A stretch of 64,000 nucleotides of DNA from Flavobacterium silvaticum (GTDB lineage: Bacteria; Bacteroidota; Bacteroidia; Flavobacteriales; Flavobacteriaceae): the NCBI RefSeq assembly GCF_012911565.1, contig NZ_JAAMPU010000101.1, positions 1 through 64,000 on the forward strand, written 5' to 3'. Under the pieces are notes generated by a model. That model saw only the letters and a list, made by a program, of their open reading frames with translations, searched no databases and was not told where the DNA came from. The first letter of the stretch is position 1; each line of letters starts with the position of its first letter. Both the position numbers and the translations under genes were made by a program. Positions 58,684 to 64,000 of the stretch are shown piece by piece.

Positions 58684-60198
58684 TTAGACTAATGAATGTT
58701 GTGTCATTTCTTCGGGTTGTGGAATGCCCATCAAATGCAATATAGTCGGGGCAATGTCGCCGAGGATTCCGTTATTGATGGTTTTGATTTCCGGATCTAC
58801 TATCACCAAAGGAACCGGATTCGTCGTGTGGGCCGTATTTGGCGTTCCGTCCGGATTGATCATGGTTTCGCAGTTTCCGTGGTCGGCGATTACGAGTGTC
58901 GTGTATCCGTTTTCCAAAGCGGCATTGATGACCTTTTCGGCGCAGTTGTTCACGGCTTCGCAGGCTTTTATGGCGGCTTCAAAAACGCCGGTATGACCAA
59001 CCATATCTCCGTTTGCAAAATTGAGGCAGACAAAATCGGCTGATTTTGCATTGAGTTCCGGAACCAGTGCGTCGGCAAGTTCATATGCGCTCATTTCCGG
59101 TTTCAGGTCATAGGTTGCGACTTTGGGTGAATTCTTGAGGATTCGCATTTCGCCTTCGAAAGGTTCTTCGCGTCCGCCTGAAAAGAAAAAGGTCACATGC
59201 GGATATTTCTCCGTTTCGGCCATGCGGATTTGTTTTTTTCCAGCCAATGATACGATTTCGCCAAGTGTTTTTGTGATATTGTCTTTGTCGTAAACTACGT
59301 GGATGCCTTTGAACGTGTCGTCGTAATTGGTCATCGTCACGTAATACAGGTTCATTTTGTGCATACCTTGTTCCTCACAATCCCATTGGGAAAGCACTTC
59401 GGTCAGTTGGCGTCCGCGATCTGTACGGAAATTGAAGAAAATGACTACATCGTCCGGTTTGATGGTTGCTATCGGATGGTCGCCTTCAGTCATTACAATC
59501 GGATCAATGAACTCATCAGTGATGTTTTTATCATAACTCTCATTGATGCTTTTTACGGCATCGGTCGACGGTGTTCCCACTCCATTTACGACAAGGTCAT
59601 ATGCTTTTTTGACGCGTTCCCAGCGTTTGTCGCGATCCATGGCATAGTATCGGCCCACGACGGAAGCCAGTTTGGCCGGTTTGTCTGTAAGGAAATTTTC
59701 TAAATCTGCTACAAAACCGGCACCTGATTTCGGGTCGACGTCGCGTCCGTCCGTAAAGGCATGGATAAAAACATCGTGAAGCCCGGCGGCTGTTGTCGCA
59801 TCTACAAGTCCTTTAAGGTGATTGATGTGGGAATGCACGCCTCCGTCTGACAGCAATCCGAGCAAATGCACCGGTTTATTGTTGTCTTTGGCATATTGGA
59901 ACGCATCTGTAAGTGTCTTTTCATGCTGGAGTTCGTGTCTTTCAACCGCGAGGTTTATACGGACAAGATCCTGGTAAATGATGCGTCCGGCACCGAGGTT
60001 CATGTGTCCGACTTCGGAATTTCCCATCTGTCCATCGGGCAAACCTACATTCAAACCGTCAGTCCGCAGTTGGGCCGTCGGGTATTTCTGGTACAGGCTA
60101 TTGATGAAAGGAACGTTGGCATTGTCTGGTGCCGAAACTTTTTTGTCCGGCGCAATTCCCCATCCGTCAAGGATCATGAGGATCACTTTTTTGTTCAT
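58684..60198 (-). CDS. gpmI: 2,3-bisphosphoglycerate-independent phosphoglycerate mutase
   Basis: It interconverts 3- and 2-phosphoglycerate in glycolysis through a phosphoserine intermediate and needs two Mn ions. The 504-residue protein has LMILDGWGIAPD at the start, the phospho-acceptor Ser in GQMGNSEVGHMNLGAGR (around residue 61), the phosphatase-domain insert with the VVGRYYAMDRDKRWERV segment, and metal-binding motifs NFRTDRGRQLTE, VCLNFANGDMVGHTG and VIADHGNCE. Length is standard. A TATCTTTG -7 element lies at 60225-60232 on the minus strand. The small PH-like gene follows after 4 nt. Confidence 0.96.
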   Translation of the reverse strand: MNKKVILMILDGWGIAPDKKVSAPDNANVPFINSLYQKYPTAQLRTDGLNVGLPDGQMGNSEVGHMNLGAGRIIYQDLVRINLAVERHELQHEKTLTDAFQYAKDNNKPVHLLGLLSDGGVHSHINHLKGLVDATTAAGLHDVFIHAFTDGRDVDPKSGAGFVADLENFLTDKPAKLASVVGRYYAMDRDKRWERVKKAYDLVVNGVGTPSTDAVKSINESYDKNITDEFIDPIVMTEGDHPIATIKPDDVVIFFNFRTDRGRQLTEVLSQWDCEEQGMHKMNLYYVTMTNYDDTFKGIHVVYDKDNITKTLGEIVSLAGKKQIRMAETEKYPHVTFFFSGGREEPFEGEMRILKNSPKVATYDLKPEMSAYELADALVPELNAKSADFVCLNFANGDMVGHTGVFEAAIKACEAVNNCAEKVINAALENGYTTLVIADHGNCETMINPDGTPNTAHTTNPVPLVIVDPEIKTINNGILGDIAPTILHLMGIPQPEEMTQHSLV

Positions 60199-60277
60199 GT
60201 CTTACAGATTTTAATCTCGGGTATCAAAGATAGGCAATTGGGAAACCGATTGAAGGATAGGAGGGTTATCTTTATGA

Positions 60278-62674
60278 CTATTTTGACTTGAAAACGTTGT
60301 AGTCGATATAATACCTGACGCTGACCGAAAGCACTGTATTCAGTGGAGTGTCCAAAACGTTTTTGGTATTGTGTCCGAACCGCGGATCGACAAGGCTGCT
60401 GTAATATTCGGAATTGTTTCGGTACAGGACTGAAATCTGGCTTGCAGGCGCGAACCACCAGTTATAACTCAAGTCGAAATTCCACAGGCTGAGGTTTTGG
60501 TTGTAACTGTCTATGGTTTGTTGGGACGCGGTGAAATCTGTCAGATAGCCGTCGTCATTTAACGTGAACAGACGCTCATAATCGGCATAAGACCAGTAAT
60601 AACGCGCGGTGAGGTTAATGGTCATTTTGTTGTTGATGGAGTAGCGGCCCGTCAGTTCGGTACTTATGGTTTTGCGGTCACGCTGTCCATAGTAAATGTT
60701 GGTGTCGTCCTGGTCAATATAACCTCTGTCGTTGAATTTTTTGTACAGATCGAATGATGCCGAAAACAACAACCTGTCGGTTATCCGGTAACGTGGGCTC
60801 AGATAAAAACCATATCCGTAGCGGCCTTTTTCATAAGAGGCGTCCATTGACGGATTCGCATCTATGGCAAACTTGCGGTTGTAGTTCGATGAAAAAATCG
60901 AGTAGGCGAGCATACTCCTCGGATTATACGAATATCTTCCGGTAACGCGTGGTTGGTAAAAATCGAAGGTCTCGACCGGCCGCATTTCCATGCCAATGTT
61001 GAACGAATCGTTTTTCTTAAGTGTAAAATCAAAACGCGCGTTCCAGAAATAATCCTGGATTTTTCCGGTGGAATTCTGTATTTCTATCGAAGTCGACGAA
61101 CTGTATTTGAAGGTGTTGAAATGTTCGGTCGGATTCAGGATGCGATAGCTATAATTGGCGTAGAAACTATAATAGTTATTGATAAAGGCAATCCCCATGT
61201 CATTGATGTCGTAACCGCCTGATATGTATTTGGCAAGTATATCGAACCTGTTATTTCCGTGTGTCCGGATCAAATTGAGGGCGGTCTTGAATCCGTCGTA
61301 ATCTTTCGCGTCGTTGATGTAACTGTATTTGAAATCTCCGGCGAGTTTGTATGTATTTCCTTTAGTATTCAAATCCCAAACCAAAGCCGAGACGTTGGCG
61401 TCGCGATAACTTCCGTTGCGTGTCACATTGGTGTTGACAAACGACACGGATGAGTTCCCGTTGAAACGTTGGTCAAGAACCGTGAGGTTATAATTCGTAA
61501 GTGGCTCCACGATTACATGGCGCGATTGCCCGGTATCTGTATTGGTTACGTTCGCTGTGGTTTCTTCCGTCACCGCATTCAATACGCCAATTCCAAGACC
61601 GCCTTTGGTGCGTCCGCTGATTTTTATGGCATTTAAGAGATCTACACTGTTAGGGTATTGACTCACTACTTCATTGTCTGCCGTTACCGGATAGGTTGAC
61701 GGAGGACCGCCGATTCGTCTGGAATACAGTAAATTTCCTTTGTTGAACAAGTCTGTGCCTTCTGTAAAAAAAGGACGGTTTTCATTGAATTGCTGTTCGA
61801 AAGGTGTGAGGTTCAGTACCACATTGTCGAATTTGGTCTGACCGAAATCCGGAACCAGTATGGCATCCAGCGTAAACGAATCGCTTATGCCGTATTTTAT
61901 ATCCATGCCTACTTTGATCTTGTTGTCTGCAACGCCACCCGTATAATCGTAGTAGTAAGAAGAGTAAGGGATAAAGAACAGCCGTGTTGGCGGATGAATG
62001 TCATGGATGCCTTCGAGTAAACCGGCTTGTGTCATTACGGCACCAATGTTTGTGTCTATGAAACTCCAGGTGAATTTCTGCCGGTAACGCCTGAGTTCGC
62101 GGTAAAAGTTTAAGCCCCAGGTTTGGTCTTTCTGGTTTCCGAAACGCAAAGCTGCGTAGGGAATACGCATTTCGACTACCCATCCGAAATCTGTGATGGA
62201 AACACTTGAGTTCCAAATGGCATCCCATGAAAAATCTTCATCTGTTTCAGTAGCAAGGCAATCCATCTGTACGCCAGAAGCGCTTACGAAAAAACGGTAA
62301 TCCTGTTGTCCGTCATTGAAACCGTTGAGGTATACACCAAAATGTTCTGAAGTTCCAAAATCGTCACGATCCGTAATTTCTTTCAGGATTTTTCCAGGTT
62401 CGTTATCATATAGGATGGCCCCGATATATATGGCATTATTGTCATACAGGACGCGAACTTCGGTTTTTGTTCCGGGATTTTCAGGTTTGCCGTTGTCCGG
62501 CATGTACATGACAAAATCAGAAGCTACCTGAGCATTTTCCCAGTCAGGATCGTCGAGTTTTCCGTTAATTGAAATGGAAGATGTGACAGTTTCGGCGCGA
62601 AGACTTTTTTTCTGCGAATAGCAAACGCCGGAAATCAATAAAATACAGGGAATTATCCGTTTTATCAGGCTCAT
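60278..62674 (-). CDS. DUF5916 domain-containing outer membrane protein
   Basis: The 798-residue protein is exported and probably outer-membrane embedded. A signal peptide (IIPCILLISGVCYSQ, ~6-21) precedes an N-terminal beta-sandwich of the carbohydrate-binding module 9 type (about 25-205; SISINGKLDDPDWENAQV, TEVRVLYDNNAIYIGAILYD, PYAALRFGNQKDQTWGLNFYRELRR in sections). A long C-terminal region (~225-798) of alternating strands matches DUF5916, a beta barrel. Family members occur in Bacteroidota and have no assigned reaction. A full promoter (62697-62726) lies 23 nt upstream. Confidence 0.9.
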   Translation of the reverse strand: MSLIKRIIPCILLISGVCYSQKKSLRAETVTSSISINGKLDDPDWENAQVASDFVMYMPDNGKPENPGTKTEVRVLYDNNAIYIGAILYDNEPGKILKEITDRDDFGTSEHFGVYLNGFNDGQQDYRFFVSASGVQMDCLATETDEDFSWDAIWNSSVSITDFGWVVEMRIPYAALRFGNQKDQTWGLNFYRELRRYRQKFTWSFIDTNIGAVMTQAGLLEGIHDIHPPTRLFFIPYSSYYYDYTGGVADNKIKVGMDIKYGISDSFTLDAILVPDFGQTKFDNVVLNLTPFEQQFNENRPFFTEGTDLFNKGNLLYSRRIGGPPSTYPVTADNEVVSQYPNSVDLLNAIKISGRTKGGLGIGVLNAVTEETTANVTNTDTGQSRHVIVEPLTNYNLTVLDQRFNGNSSVSFVNTNVTRNGSYRDANVSALVWDLNTKGNTYKLAGDFKYSYINDAKDYDGFKTALNLIRTHGNNRFDILAKYISGGYDINDMGIAFINNYYSFYANYSYRILNPTEHFNTFKYSSSTSIEIQNSTGKIQDYFWNARFDFTLKKNDSFNIGMEMRPVETFDFYQPRVTGRYSYNPRSMLAYSIFSSNYNRKFAIDANPSMDASYEKGRYGYGFYLSPRYRITDRLLFSASFDLYKKFNDRGYIDQDDTNIYYGQRDRKTISTELTGRYSINNKMTINLTARYYWSYADYERLFTLNDDGYLTDFTASQQTIDSYNQNLSLWNFDLSYNWWFAPASQISVLYRNNSEYYSSLVDPRFGHNTKNVLDTPLNTVLSVSVRYYIDYNVFKSK

Positions 62675-62696
62675 CGATTGGGGTCGTCACTCAGCA

Positions 62697-62726
62697 CAAA
62701 TGTAACTAATAATGGGAATATTGCAA
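62697..62726 (-). promoter_or_regulatory. promoter of the DUF5916 gene
   Basis: On the minus strand TTG (62726-62724), a 19-nt spacer and TACATTTG (62704-62697) form a flavobacterial primary promoter. The start codon is about 22 nt from the -7 element. Confidence 0.7.
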
Positions 62727-62872
62727 TTTGTTTACAATAAATTGAAACTACGCTCGTTTAAACAATCCGCTGTAAATGAAAAAGATGATGTGGATGGCAC
62801 GGCGGAAAAGGGAATTATATCGTTTTCGTCGATTAAATCGAACACTTCAACGATAAAAAACCCTTAAAAATT

Positions 62873-62903
62873 TTGGTGGAACCAAAGTGGTTAGTTAGAT
62901 TTG
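62873..62903 (+). promoter_or_regulatory. promoter of the first L,D-transpeptidase gene
   Basis: TTG at 62873-62875, a 20-nt spacer and TAGATTTG at 62896-62903 form a flavobacterial primary promoter, 36 nt before the ATG at 62940. Confidence 0.7.
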
Positions 62904-62939
62904 CCGTCCCCAATCTAAGTTTAACCTATAAGAATATCA

Positions 62940-63638
62940 ATGATTTACAAGTTATTTCCCGCCCTGCTTTTACTGGTATTGTCTTTCAGTCCTGCTGAAA
63001 AGGCATTAAACGCACCTAAAACGGCTATTGCAACCAACACGGTCGAAGCCCAGCTCGAAAACGTGTATTCGCATCTTGATGCAGGATCATCGGCACTTCC
63101 CCAAAAAGCCAGTTTCTTTAAAGCCCTGCAAGGTTTTTACAAATTGAAAGCAGAAGGAAAAGTCACAAAGGACATCCTTACGCTTGTAGATTTCAGCATG
63201 TCTTCCAACTCAAAACGGTTGTGGGTCATTGATCTGGTAACCAATAAAGTACTTTTTAATTCGCTTGTGGCACACGGACGTAATTCCGGTGATGAGTTCG
63301 CCCTGAATTTTTCAAACAAAGGCGAATCGAATATGAGCAGCCTCGGGTTTTTCACCACAGGTGAAGTATATAGAGGAAAACACGGTATGTCGCTTAAACT
63401 CGACGGTCTCCAGAAAGGTCTTAATGATCACGCCAGATCACGTGCAGTCGTAATGCACGGAGCCGATTATGTTTGCGATTCCTTCATCAAAAACCACCAC
63501 AGGTTAGGCCGCAGCCAGGGTTGCCCGGCCATTCCACAGGAATTGGTGAAAGATATAATCGGAACCATCAAAGGGAAATCCTGCCTGTTTATTTATCATC
63601 CTTCCGGCGACTCCAGCTTTTCAAAGTTATTTTCGTAA
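62940..63638 (+). CDS. murein L,D-transpeptidase catalytic domain family protein
   Basis: A 232-residue exported protein of the YkuD-like fold (the short YkuD_2 family). Signal peptide: MIYKLFPALLLLVLSFSPAEKA, in sections ~1-22. The catalytic core is visible as LWVIDLVTNKVLFNSLVAHGRNSG (about 97-120), VVMHGADYVCDSF and HRLGRSQGCPAIP with the catalytic Cys near residue 197 and the His before it. Such enzymes make 3-3 crosslinks in peptidoglycan or attach lipoproteins. The gene converges on a second L,D-transpeptidase, with a 12-nt overlap of their ends. It has its own promoter at 62873-62903. Confidence 0.9.
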   Translation: MIYKLFPALLLLVLSFSPAEKALNAPKTAIATNTVEAQLENVYSHLDAGSSALPQKASFFKALQGFYKLKAEGKVTKDILTLVDFSMSSNSKRLWVIDLVTNKVLFNSLVAHGRNSGDEFALNFSNKGESNMSSLGFFTTGEVYRGKHGMSLKLDGLQKGLNDHARSRAVVMHGADYVCDSFIKNHHRLGRSQGCPAIPQELVKDIIGTIKGKSCLFIYHPSGDSSFSKLFS

Positions 63639-64000
63639 GGCGGCGTATAGCGGCTCGTCAAGATTGTAGATATCTTCCCGGAATTCAATCTGGCCTTTGT
63701 TATTGAGCCAGGCCGTCCAATACAACTGATAGATTTTTATTTTGTCTTTTAATTTTACAGAGGTGGTTTCCTTGGTGACGACCACCTCATTTATTTTGTC
63801 CAGCGTCCATTGTTCGTCGTTGATCAATTGCTGGGCGAGCGGCAACGGATTTTCAACGCGTACACAACCTGAACTCAGCGAGCGTTTGTGATACGAAAAA
63901 TAATCGCGGTGATTCGTATCGTGCAGATACACCATGAAATTATTCGGGAAGTTGAACTTGACATTTCCGAGTGAATTATCGCTTCCCGGATCCTGGACGT
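63627..64000 (-). CDS. L,D-transpeptidase YcbB/LdtD-like, 3' part (continues beyond window)
   Basis: The frame stays open to the window edge, so only the C-terminal ~124 residues are seen. The catalytic motif of YkuD L,D-transpeptidases is intact: LGNVKFNFPNNFMVYLHDT followed by FSYHKRSLSSGCVRV, with the nucleophile Cys in SSGCVRV and the His in YLHDT. The fragment then has VENPLPLAQQLI and TAWLNNKGQIEFREDIYNLD, typical of the YcbB-like class with its extra helical segments. The N-terminal signal peptide and substrate-binding domain lie outside the window. It is convergent with the first L,D-transpeptidase gene. Confidence 0.9.
   Translation of the reverse strand, partial: VQDPGSDNSLGNVKFNFPNNFMVYLHDTNHRDYFSYHKRSLSSGCVRVENPLPLAQQLINDEQWTLDKINEVVVTKETTSVKLKDKIKIYQLYWTAWLNNKGQIEFREDIYNLDEPLYAALRK

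Noticed and set aside
1..64000. CRISPR arrays, rRNA genes, integrases, transposases
   Set aside because: No regularly spaced 25-40-bp repeats, no rRNA segments and no mobile-element protein motifs were found on either strand.

Overview
The window reads as chromosomal DNA of a Bacteroidota bacterium, most likely a Flavobacterium or close relative in the Flavobacteriaceae. The evidence is the type IX secretion (T9SS) gene content (PorP/SprF, plug protein, type A and type B sorting domains), family combinations typical of flavobacteria (CBS - NAD kinase - DUF6089 - uppS - bamA - ompH - ompH; a FolK-deoxynucleoside kinase fusion; DUF2797; DUF5916; S46 peptidase), near absence of Shine-Dalgarno sequences, and TTG-N17-23-TAnnTTTG promoters. 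No phage, transposase, CRISPR array or rRNA gene was seen. Most of the window is densely packed core genome.

Layout. 1-1322: the end of a secreted T9SS type B protein followed by its PorP/SprF-like outer membrane partner. 1360-10294: gamma carbonic anhydrase, then a long leftward envelope cluster (CBS protein, nadK, DUF6089, uppS, bamA, two ompH/skp genes, murI). 10391-15705: rightward pdxJ, an alpha/beta hydrolase, a small membrane protein, and the proteostasis set tig - clpP - clpX. 15793-20099: rsmG (leftward), an acyl desaturase, an aminotransferase and purT. 20270-24088: a two-component system followed by a UspA-like protein and a bestrophin channel, with an array of imperfect 11-bp repeats in the gap before the UspA-like gene. 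24196-30305: fabD; a leftward galE-esterase pair and a DegT aminotransferase; then waaA (Kdo transferase) and a GNAT acetyltransferase. 30338-37137: a DPP11-like S46 peptidase, a threonine/alanine-rich lipoprotein, tRNA-Leu(TAA) and tRNA-Gly(GCC), mutS, a DUF1573 protein and a SpoU methyltransferase.

37134-47490: a secreted C-type lectin/T9SS type B protein, FolK-dNK, sppA, an AsmA-family protein, DUF2797, a GH3-family protein and a tiny lipoprotein. 47541-50768: three tandem paralogous secreted proteins with T9SS type A sorting tails. 50844-58679: pruA, apaG, the T9SS plug protein, a GlxA-type regulator divergent from a tandem-SRPBCC protein, a methyltransferase overlapping map, and a small PH-like protein. 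58684-64000: gpmI, a DUF5916 barrel protein and two convergent L,D-transpeptidases, the second cut by the window end.

The gene content is mostly housekeeping. The less ordinary signals are non-coding: two copies of a dispersed hairpin element (26976-27113 and 54396-54550) with similar ends and different interiors, a 32-bp inverted repeat built of 9-bp units (9471-9613), a repeat-rich 374-bp gap (28254-28627), a candidate sigma-54 promoter (32501-32516), and the 11-bp repeat array at 22317-22372 that may link the two-component system to the stress/channel pair.
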